DNA from: Sphaerospermopsis aphanizomenoides BCCUSP55
Lineage (GTDB): Bacteria; Cyanobacteriota; Cyanobacteriia; Cyanobacteriales; Nostocaceae
NCBI RefSeq assembly: GCF_001586785.1
Contig: NZ_LUFH02000015.1
Coordinates: 1 to 64,000 of the forward strand
Direction: 5' to 3'
DNA: 64,000 nucleotides
Under the pieces are notes generated by a model. The model worked only from the letters and a program-made list of their open reading frames with translations. It had not been told where the DNA came from and searched no databases. The translations under genes were made by a program, and so were the position numbers. Below, piece by piece: positions 32,432 to 39,841 of the stretch (position 1 is its first letter; every line of letters starts with the position of its first letter).

Positions 32432-33313
32432 TTATTTAATAGATTCAAAAATATGTAAGATTTCTTTGAGTTTATTATTCAGTATTGGTTCTACTTCAGT
32501 TATTTGATTAGGGTTTTTATCAATGTGAATAAATTCCTTACATTTCAATGAATCAAAATCTATTTTCCAAGCTTCGGCTATAATAATAGGAATACACTTG
32601 TATTCTTCATTATTTGCTTTTTCAATTGCTTGGTTAATATCTCTAGTAAAAAGCAAAGCATGTCCACCACCAGTAGTTTCTCTTGTTTTTACTGGAATTA
32701 ATATTGTTCCTTTATTTCCTGTAACGGTAACATCGTAAGTCTCTCCAGCAAGTTTAATCTGAGTTTCGCCAACTATTAGATTTATATTGTTATTTTTAAA
32801 TATTTCTTTTAAATTTACCATCACAATTGCCTCAACCAAAGTTCCTTTTATAGCTCGACTACTTCCTTCTAACTGTTCCATAATTACTTCACAATTCGGA
32901 AACCATTCCCATATTTCCGGTTCGGGTAAAATTGTAGATACATATTTAAGAACGTGAATTTGAAGTAATGGTTTACGTTCAATAGCTGTCCCATCAATAT
33001 TTTTGAATAATGTTTGTAGTCTTTGTATGGGAGCATCTCTAAAAATCCAACCCACAAAACGCCATTTAGCATCGCATTGACTATATGGACGAGCAATACC
33101 GTCATATAAATTTACGTCTTTGGGAACTTTACGATTGAAATACTTTAGTAAAACTTCTTGTGCTTTAGATGAATCTTTTTCAATAACAAATTCATATAGA
33201 CTCGTATAACTCTCTGAGTTTAAAAAGCTAAGGAAATCATCAAAAAAAGGTTTATTTGAATTAGCGATTATTGCTAGTTCTTTCAGTCGAATGTTCTCAG
33301 GAATATTATTCAT
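32432..33313 (-). CDS. Putative Type II restriction endonuclease
   Basis: The 293-residue protein is placed tail-to-tail with the methyltransferase and follows the controller gene with an 8-bp overlap, the usual layout for C-regulated Type II systems. The probable nuclease centre is near residues 190-212: a Tyr-Asp (Y-D-V-T-V-T) followed by G-T-I-L-I-P-V-K-T-R, a plausible D..xxK half of a PD-(D/E)xK site. Upstream E-A-I-V-M-V-N-L may provide a further acidic residue. I cannot assign its recognition sequence. ATG 33313 was chosen over TTG 33316. Confidence 0.75.
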   Translation of the reverse strand: MNNIPENIRLKELAIIANSNKPFFDDFLSFLNSESYTSLYEFVIEKDSSKAQEVLLKYFNRKVPKDVNLYDGIARPYSQCDAKWRFVGWIFRDAPIQRLQTLFKNIDGTAIERKPLLQIHVLKYVSTILPEPEIWEWFPNCEVIMEQLEGSSRAIKGTLVEAIVMVNLKEIFKNNNINLIVGETQIKLAGETYDVTVTGNKGTILIPVKTRETTGGGHALLFTRDINQAIEKANNEEYKCIPIIIAEAWKIDFDSLKCKEFIHIDKNPNQITEVEPILNNKLKEILHIFESIK

Positions 33314-33530
33314 CAAAAAACTCTTTGGGTGAAATATTTAACGCATCTGCAATTTTATGGATATTCACAAGACTAATATTTCTTTCACCACGTTCTACTC
33401 CTCCAATATAACTGCGATCTAAGTTACACAGATGTGCTAATTCTTCTTGAGATAGTTGTAGATTTTGTCGAATTTGACGTAGCCTACTACCAAATTTTTG
33501 TTGAATATTTTTATTATCAGGTGTTGTCAT
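33306..33530 (-). CDS. Controller (C) protein of the restriction-modification system, XRE family
   Basis: The 74-residue protein is a compact helix-turn-helix regulator: G-S-R-L-R-Q-I-R, then L-S-Q-E-E-L-A-H-L-C-N-L-D-R-S-Y-I-G-G-V-E-R-G-E-R-N-I-S-L, closing with I-A-D-A-L-N-I-S-P-K-E-F-F. R-S-Y-I-x-x-x-E-R-G-x-R-N is typical of C proteins. It precedes and overlaps the endonuclease gene, and a C-box-like double operator lies 24 bp upstream. C proteins delay endonuclease production until DNA has been methylated, and they switch from activation to repression of their own operon. Confidence 0.9.
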   Translation of the reverse strand: MTTPDNKNIQQKFGSRLRQIRQNLQLSQEELAHLCNLDRSYIGGVERGERNISLVNIHKIADALNISPKEFFDE

Positions 33531-33553
33531 AAAAACAATTAAAAGTTATTGAT

Positions 33554-33578
33554 GATTTTAAGTCCACGGACTTTAAGT
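33554..33578 (-). promoter_or_regulatory. C-box operator of the restriction-modification system
   Basis: Read on the minus strand the site is ACTTAAAGT, CCGTG, then GACTTAAAATC. These are two copies of the ACT-N3-AGT half-site arrangement around a CCGTG centre, which matches the known C-box layout (GACT-N3-AGTC sites flanking a CGTG-type spacer). It lies 24 bp before the controller gene ATG, as expected for autoregulation of the C-R operon. Confidence 0.75.
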
Positions 33579-33662
33579 ACCATAGTTATATAAAATCAGG
33601 TATGAACCTTTCCCCCAAATGCACCGTCTACAATTTGACGTAGTTTACAAAGTGCATCAACC

Positions 33663-35684
33663 ATGAAAAACAGACAAAAAAAGGCTTGTCACCAACTCAT
33701 CAGCATCACCTTACTAACCACCTTCCTCACTCCCTATTCTGTCACCGCAACCCCACCCAGAAACCCTGATAAAACCGTCAACTGTGAAATTCTCGTTGTG
33801 GGTGGTGGACTCTCAGGAGTTGCGACAGCTTACGAAAGTTTACTCGCAGGAAACACAGTTTGTTTAACAGAAATTACCGACTGGTTGGGTGGACAAATAT
33901 CTTCTCAAGGTACATCTGCGTTAGATGAAAGACCTACCCAACGTGCTAAACAATTCTATTCACGCGGATATTTAGAATTAAGAAACCGCATTCAACGCAA
34001 ATATGGCCAACTTAACCCCGGTGACTGTTGGGTAAGCGACTCCTGTTTTCTTCCCCGTGATGCTCACAATATCATCACCCAAATGTTAAAAGACGCTGAA
34101 AAAGAGGGAAAAGGAAAATTGCAATGGTTTCCCAATACAGTAATTAAAGATTTACAAATTAGCCAAGATGGTAAGATTATAAATGGTGCGATCGCAATTC
34201 AACATCAACCAGCAAAAAACGCACCACCTCTCAATACCTTCACCTTATCCCAAACCATTGAAGACGCTTATAGTTACCAAAACTCACCCCGCTTCACTAA
34301 AACTATCATTCGTTTTCTGCCCAAACAATCTAAAAAAACCTCAAAATGGTATCTTGTAGACGCAAGTGAAACTGGGGAAATTATCGCTTTAGCAGATGTA
34401 CCTTACCGTCTAGGAATTGATGCGCGTTCCTATCTCGAACCTTCAGCTTCTAGCACCACTAATGACCCCTATTGTACCCAAGGTTTTACTTACACCTTTG
34501 CAATGGAGGCTACAAAAGAACAGCAAAACCAAATAATGCCCCCATTTTATAATCAATATGCCCCTTATTTTAGCTATGAACTATCAAGATTAGCCAATTT
34601 TGATTTAGTTTTTACCTATCGTCGTATTTGGAGTCCGCAACAGGGAAAACAAAGTAAATTCGGTGGTGTCAATTTTACCACTCCCACTCCAGGGGACATA
34701 TCTATGCAAAACTGGACTTGGGGTAATGACTACCGTCCGGGGACAAGCAAAGATAATTTAATTTATACACGCCAACAATTACAAGCCACAGGTCAACTAC
34801 AACCAGGTAGCTGGATGGGAGGACTGAGAACCGAAACCCTCCGCAAAGGTGAAGAAAATGCTTTAGCTTATTATTACTGGTTAGTTGCGGGAAATACTGA
34901 TTCTCAACTCGGTGCAAATGTGAAACAACCCCAACCCAATAACCGTTTCTTAACAGGTTTAAATTCCCCAATGGGAACAGTACACGGGTTATCTAAATAC
35001 CCATATATGCGGGAAGGGAGACGTATTATCGGCCGTCCCAGTTGGGGACAACCGGAAGGGTTTGGTATTTGGGAAGTTGATATTTCCCGCCGTAACTATA
35101 ATGATGAATATTACCGGAAAACTCTACCCGCAGATATGTATCGTCAGTTAAGAGCGACACTTGCAGGTTTAGAGGCGACATCAGTAATTAGGGGTGAAGT
35201 TCCACCAGATAAAGCCATGAAGCGCAGTCGTTCTACTATTTTCCCTGATGCTGTAGGTATCGGTCACTACGCTATAGATTTTCATCCTTGCATGGAAAAC
35301 AGTCCAGCAGAAGCACCGGGAAATAAAGAACGTCCAGGAGAAAGAAGGGGTGCAGGTAACGCTTATCCTTTCCAAATTGCCCTAAGAGCGATGATTCCCC
35401 AAAAAATTGATAACTTATTAGTAGGGGGTAAAAGTATTGCTACTAGTCACATAGCTGCTGCTGCTTACCGAGTACATTCCTTTGAATGGTCTTCTGGTGC
35501 TGCTGCGGGAACTGTAGCTAGTTTTGCGCTGAAAGAAAATATTGCACCTTATCAATTAGTTGATAATTTACCGAAACCAGAACCAAAGTTACAAGTTTTA
35601 AAACGGTTGTTGGAACAAAATGGTAATCCTACAGCTTTTCCTGATACATCTATTTTTAACCAAAATTGGGAAGATTGGAAGTAA
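33663..35684 (+). CDS. Secreted FAD-dependent oxidoreductase
   Basis: The 673-residue protein starts with a signal peptide (about 1-28). The dinucleotide-binding segment follows: C-E-I-L-V-V-G-G-G-L-S-G-V-A-T-A-Y-E (about 41-58), with T-E-I-T-D-W-L-G-G-Q closing the FAD-binding beta-alpha-beta unit. The C-terminal part has the second FAD contact, L-L-V-G-G-K-S-I-A-T-S-H-I-A near residue 583. It belongs to the FAD-dependent oxidoreductase family that includes xanthan-lyase-like proteins (FAD_oxidored type). The substrate is unknown. Export of an FAD enzyme suggests a periplasmic or extracellular redox role, which is inferred. Confidence 0.85.
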   Translation: MKNRQKKACHQLISITLLTTFLTPYSVTATPPRNPDKTVNCEILVVGGGLSGVATAYESLLAGNTVCLTEITDWLGGQISSQGTSALDERPTQRAKQFYSRGYLELRNRIQRKYGQLNPGDCWVSDSCFLPRDAHNIITQMLKDAEKEGKGKLQWFPNTVIKDLQISQDGKIINGAIAIQHQPAKNAPPLNTFTLSQTIEDAYSYQNSPRFTKTIIRFLPKQSKKTSKWYLVDASETGEIIALADVPYRLGIDARSYLEPSASSTTNDPYCTQGFTYTFAMEATKEQQNQIMPPFYNQYAPYFSYELSRLANFDLVFTYRRIWSPQQGKQSKFGGVNFTTPTPGDISMQNWTWGNDYRPGTSKDNLIYTRQQLQATGQLQPGSWMGGLRTETLRKGEENALAYYYWLVAGNTDSQLGANVKQPQPNNRFLTGLNSPMGTVHGLSKYPYMREGRRIIGRPSWGQPEGFGIWEVDISRRNYNDEYYRKTLPADMYRQLRATLAGLEATSVIRGEVPPDKAMKRSRSTIFPDAVGIGHYAIDFHPCMENSPAEAPGNKERPGERRGAGNAYPFQIALRAMIPQKIDNLLVGGKSIATSHIAAAAYRVHSFEWSSGAAAGTVASFALKENIAPYQLVDNLPKPEPKLQVLKRLLEQNGNPTAFPDTSIFNQNWEDWK

Positions 35685-35686
35685 AT

Positions 35687-35833
35687 TAATTGACAATTGA
35701 TAATTGACAATTGACAATTGTTTCATTCCAGGTTTAAAAACTCTACTTTCCAGGAAAAAAATAAACAATTTGTCTTTGCAAATCCTCTCACTTCCAGGTA
35801 GATTTAATTGTCAATTATCCATTGTTAATTGTC
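35687..35833. repeat. MITE-like element, copy c (inverted)
   Basis: The ends are AATTGACAATTG-type repeats and TCAATTATCC/TTAATTGTC. The interior GTTTCATTCCAGGTTTAAAAAC is the reverse complement of the AGAGGTTTTAAACCTGGAATG part of copy a, so this copy lies in the opposite orientation. Confidence 0.7.
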
Positions 35834-36094
35834 ATATAGTAATTACCATTCAAGTGAGGTACAAGCTGTAATAATTCAACGCAGATGGACGCAGATAAAC
35901 GCAGATGATTTTGTAATTCACCAGACTAGGAAACCCTATACCAACGTTTCTTTACTGTCACCTGTCACCTGTCACCTGTCACCTGTTCCCTGTTCCCTGT
36001 TCCCTGTCACCTGTCACCTGTCACCTGTCACCTGTTCCTTATGAATTAAACTAGATATTTGAAGTGTAGTTTTGTAAAACGTAGTTTTTGATTT
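35834..36094. repeat. Short repeats upstream of clpS
   Basis: CGCAGATGGACGCAG..AACGCAGATG direct repeats (35881-35908) are followed by a CACCTGT heptamer array with TTCCCTG interruptions (35955-36036). No gene is supported here. Confidence 0.8.
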
Positions 36095-36418
36095 ATGGAG
36101 ACAAGACTTGCAGCTGTTTACGATATGGCCACAGCACCAACTGTCACACCTGAGCGGGTTAATCAAGTTACTCGGAAAACCTATCCTAATTATAAGGTGA
36201 TTGTCTTAAACGACGATTTCAATACTTTTCAGCACGTGGCTGAGTGTTTGATGAAGTATATTCCGGGAATGTCAGGCGATCGCGCTTGGGATCTCACCAA
36301 TCAGGTACACTATGAAGGACAAGCAATAGTGTGGGTTGGTCCCCAAGAACCAGCAGAATTGTACCACCAACAGCTGCGACGTGCTGGGTTAACAATGGCA
36401 CCTCTGGAAGCAGCTTAA
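36095..36418 (+). CDS. clpS: ATP-dependent Clp protease adaptor ClpS
   Basis: ClpS delivers N-degron substrates to the ClpC/ClpA-ClpP protease. The 107-residue protein has a flexible N-terminus (about 1-28) and the core K-V-I-V-L-N-D-D-F-N-T-F-Q-H-V, whose N-D-D-x-x-T contacts the substrate N-terminal residue. V-A-E-C-L-M-K-Y-I-P-G-M-S and E-G-Q-A-I-V-W-V-G-P-Q-E-P-A-E-L-Y-H-Q-Q-L follow. The length is typical for cyanobacterial ClpS. A DUF2103 gene starts 2 bp after its stop, so the two form an operon. Confidence 0.95.
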   Translation: METRLAAVYDMATAPTVTPERVNQVTRKTYPNYKVIVLNDDFNTFQHVAECLMKYIPGMSGDRAWDLTNQVHYEGQAIVWVGPQEPAELYHQQLRRAGLTMAPLEAA

Positions 36419-36420
36419 TT

Positions 36421-36717
36421 ATGCCTAAACCCACTGATGGCAGACTTGTTTGGAATCATTCTACCCACATTCCTGGACTCATACCCATTTTAGAGCGTCT
36501 GTGTCAACATGATGGTATTGGTACTGTGACACCGGCAGTCATTGGTAGAGTCAAAGGCCATGCGCCAAAAATGCAGTTGCGTGTGTCTGTACCGATTCGT
36601 GGGGGTTATAAAATTATTGCACGCCAGGGTAAAACAGTGCAAGAGGTGTTTGTTCTCACTAATCTATCACAGGATCAATTGGAAAATGCGATCGCTGTGG
36701 CTATGAAAATTGCATGA
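36421..36717 (+). CDS. DUF2103 family protein
   Basis: The 98-residue protein starts at ATG 36421, two bases after clpS. Earlier in-frame starts lie inside clpS. It has W-N-H-S-T-H-I-P-G-L near the start, H-D-G-I-G-T-V-T-P-A-V-I-G-R-V-K-G-H-A-P, then a basic strand-rich part and V-F-V-L-T-N-L. This is the DUF2103 pattern, described as a small metal-binding cyanobacterial/archaeal family of unknown function. The His residues H13, H16, H32 and H47 (approximate) could bind metal. Co-transcription with clpS is suggested by the spacing and the shared terminator. Confidence 0.85.
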   Translation: MPKPTDGRLVWNHSTHIPGLIPILERLCQHDGIGTVTPAVIGRVKGHAPKMQLRVSVPIRGGYKIIARQGKTVQEVFVLTNLSQDQLENAIAVAMKIA

Positions 36718-36731
36718 ATATGACAATTAAT

Positions 36732-36762
36732 CAAAGGAGGAGTTCAAAACACTCCTCTTTTG
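36732..36762. terminator. Bidirectional terminator between DUF2103 and the small membrane gene
   Basis: CAAAGGAGGAGT (36732-36743) pairs with ACTCCTCTTTTG (36751-36762), with one G-U pair and a 7-nt loop. T-rich and A-rich arms make it usable on both strands, and the flanking genes converge on it. Confidence 0.8.
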
Positions 36763-36770
36763 ATGTTTGA

Positions 36771-37091
36771 CTATTCCTCAACTTCATGTACTGCAAATTT
36801 ATGTAATGGTAAACTGAGAATACAAGAAAAAGTTAAAAAATATGACAAAGCTGTAGTAATTTTTAAAGTCATGGTTAAACCTTCCCAATTCGGTACAACC
36901 ATTTTCTCAATCCCGAAAGCAACACAATAAACTAACCAATAAGCAAAGCTCATTCTTAATAAAACTTCTTCTGTTGCTTGAGATTCATCCTGATCTTTAT
37001 TGCTATCCCACAACAATAATAAGCCAGCAATACAAGCCACAAAGGAAACAGCAACTACAAACTCGTGACAAAATAGATTTGTTAAACACAT
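36771..37091 (-). CDS. Small membrane protein, three spans, unknown function
   Basis: The 106-residue product has hydrophobic segments at about 10-28, 48-65 and 78-97. An acidic loop (D-S-N-K-D-Q-D-E-S-Q-A-T-E-E) lies between the first two, and the C-terminus is acidic. I do not recognise a family. It ends nine bases from the bidirectional terminator, convergent with the clpS operon. The ATG has no strong ribosome-binding site, so the start is less certain than the frame. Confidence 0.6.
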   Translation of the reverse strand: MCLTNLFCHEFVVAVSFVACIAGLLLLWDSNKDQDESQATEEVLLRMSFAYWLVYCVAFGIEKMVVPNWEGLTMTLKITTALSYFLTFSCILSLPLHKFAVHEVEE

Positions 37092-37272
37092 TTGCTTTTA
37101 TCCCTATTTTCATGATGTCGGTATCGCAAATTAGTCTAAAGGCATATTCCCAACGACAGCACAAAATAGTTACAAACTGAAATAATGTAAATAATTACAA
37201 CAAGAATTGCTAGATTTATTAAGTATTTTTACAAGAAAATTTTCATTTTTGATACTATAAACCTATTCATAC

Positions 37273-38970
37273 CTAATTTAGAACATAAACCTGGGCTGTA
37301 TCTGTTTCTAAAACAAGCTTTCCAGGTCTGGTGATTATGCCATTATCTGTAATTTTAAATATTGGCCATAGCTTCTCTGAATCTGATGAATTATATTTCA
37401 TATAATAAGGCTTTTCATAACCTGTATCATTAAGGAAAGTACCGTCTATAAGGAATAATCTTTTCGGATGAATGACGTAATTACCCGATGCACAAACATT
37501 CACAACTTGAATACCCTTGTGCGTCATATTAGTATCAATATAATTATATTGATTATTAACTGTTCTTCTACTCCTAACTCTGGGATCGCAAATGACTGCA
37601 CCGGATGGTAAATGATTGATTATTCCAGCGATATCTGCTGTATTTATGACTCGGTTATTGCCATATTTACTAAGCATAAACTGATAATCATAGAATAAAT
37701 TACTCAAGCATGAAATCAAAACAATCATGCCAGTAAATATATAAAAAATTAGTTTTTTGTTTTTAGCCAGATTAACGTATGCACAAGATGTAATTGTGAA
37801 GACAATAGGAGCAAATAATATCAGTAACTTATAATGAAACACTGTTTTTTCTGAATCAAGATTTGATGCTGCATACATATAAATTAACCATGTAGAACAC
37901 CAAATACACCAAATAGATTTGTTACCTTTAAATTTAGTAATTCCTAAATATGTCACTAGAGATAGAAAAAGAACAGATATTAAAAAATAAATCCATGAAG
38001 AATTCCATAAGTAAACTTCTTGGAAAAGTTTATAGTAATTTAAGAAAAGATTACTCAGTCTTTTTCCAAAACTCATCAATAAAGAATTGTTTGAGGAAGA
38101 AGAAGCAGTCATTACAATTTTAATAATACTTTTTGTATTCCGGAAACCACGACCAAATTCACCTATCCAATATGGCAGTAAAGCAATGACAGCGGATAAA
38201 ATGCTAATTATAGGTAGACTTATTAATGAATAGAGTTTCCTTTTTATAACTTTTTTATATATAAAAATTGAGCAGCTAAGGACAAACACTATTGGCATGA
38301 CAAATAGTGTAGAAGAATGCAAACTGATTAATATAGCTAAAACTACTCCATAGCTAAACCATAAAATAACTTGTTTGTTTTAAGAAAATTTTCCCTCTAT
38401 TTTCTGTTAATAGAGTCCTGTATAAGCCAGCAAATTTAAAGGAATTTATCTAGGATTCCATTGCATTTTACTAATAAATATTTCTCCATACAAAACGCTA
38501 TACCAAAATCCAGCTAAACCACTGAAAAAAATTCTTACTTGTGGTTCAACATTTTCTAGAAGTAGATAAACTAGATAAGTGAATAGCGGAATAGATAAAA
38601 AAGAAAATAAAGCATTTGGTAAGGCTTGAAAAACTGGATCTGCGCCGAAAATGGTAAAAGGAAAACAAAGATAATAATAAAGAGGTAAGATATGGTATCC
38701 CACAATTGTAGTGACTTGAGAACCCAGAGTTGGCCAGTCTCCTTTCCACATATTAATAACTACAAAGGCATCTCTAACTTGATCGGAATCTTGTCCGATA
38801 TCAAATGACATATATTGGAAAACAGCTATAATTCTTGTTATAAAACCAATTAAAATTGCTATAACTATCAAGCTATATCCTATCAAATTAATTGACCTAA
38901 GACTCTGTGACTCTGAGTTAAATTTAAACATGGTAGTAATATCTTGAATAACAACATATAGGTTAGCCAA
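37273..38970 (-). pseudogene. Disrupted GT39-like multispan membrane protein (three in-frame stops)
   Basis: Two frames, 38446-38970 and 37273-38322, lie in the same reading frame. The 41 codons between them carry three TAA stops but otherwise read sensibly (L-N-L-L-A-Y-T-G-L-Y and Q-V-I-L-W-F-S-Y-G-V-V-L-A-I). The front part has S-F-D-I-G-Q-D-S-D-Q-V-R-D-A-F, H-I-L-P-L-Y-Y-Y-L-C-F-P and several membrane spans, as in dolichyl-phosphate-mannose-type (GT39/ArnT-like) glycosyltransferases. The rear has more spans and a soluble C-terminal domain. This is a recently inactivated gene, unless the region contains sequencing errors. Confidence 0.75.
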
Positions 38971-39097
38971 TAGCAGCGATTACGCCAGCAACCATTAATT
39001 TGCGTCTACTAGGCCAAAATATTACCATAAAATAGTTAGTGCTTTTTAAAGTTGTTGTAAATTTATCTCTACTCTGTTCCCTGTCACCTTCTCTACA

Positions 39098-39574
39098 TCA
39101 GCATTCTTGTTCACAAGCACCAATACTTACCCAGGAACTAGAACCATCTTGCCAATGTTCCTTTTTCCAAATAGGTGCATTATGTTTAAGTGTATCAATA
39201 GCATATTGACAAGCTGCAAAAGCCTCACTCCGATGGGGACATCCCACCGCTACTAAAACACTGATTTCCCCGATTTTTAACCGTCCAATGCGATGATATA
39301 TTGCTACCCGATTCACATCAGTCCAATTACAGCGAATATCAGCAGCAATTTGATAAAATATCTGTAAAGCCATTGGTTCATACGCTTGGTACTCTAAAGC
39401 TACCACAGCTTTACCATCGGTTTGATTACGAACCATTCCACTCATTACCACCACTGCACCATTAGCAGGGTTGTCTGCCTTAGTATAAATTTCTTCAATA
39501 GACAATGGGGCTAAAGTAATACCAAAACTATCTTCAGCTTTACGTTTGATAGGAAAAATCATTGTGATGCTCAT
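39098..39574 (-). CDS. moaE: Molybdopterin synthase catalytic subunit
   Basis: MoaE converts precursor Z (cyclic pyranopterin) to molybdopterin with sulfur from MoaD. The 158-residue protein has G-A-V-V-V-M-S-G-M-V-R near residue 39 and L-E-Y-Q-A-Y-E-P-M-A. H-R-I-G-R-L-K-I-G-E, V-A-V-G-C-P-H-R-S-E-A-F and the catalytic-lysine motif P-I-W-K-K-E near the end follow. The C-terminus ends C-E-Q-E-C. The start may be the first or fourth codon. No other moa gene is adjacent in this window. Confidence 0.95.
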   Translation of the reverse strand: MSITMIFPIKRKAEDSFGITLAPLSIEEIYTKADNPANGAVVVMSGMVRNQTDGKAVVALEYQAYEPMALQIFYQIAADIRCNWTDVNRVAIYHRIGRLKIGEISVLVAVGCPHRSEAFAACQYAIDTLKHNAPIWKKEHWQDGSSSWVSIGACEQEC

Positions 39575-39841
39575 AATAACCCAAATTAATCTTGATAAAA
39601 GTACGTGATGACAGGGTGTAGGGATGAGAAAATAATCACTCTCTATTTATTCTCTATTATCTGTCCTCCATTCCCTATTCCCTGACTCTACGAGTAATAC
39701 CATTTTGGATTTGAGATTTTGGATTTTGGATTGGGAATCCCTTTCTTTGTACTGGTTCTGTACAACCATCTGTTGCCATCATTTTTCAAATTGGTATAAG
39801 TTTATAAATCAAATCAGATTGCTACAAGTAGGAAAATTTTC

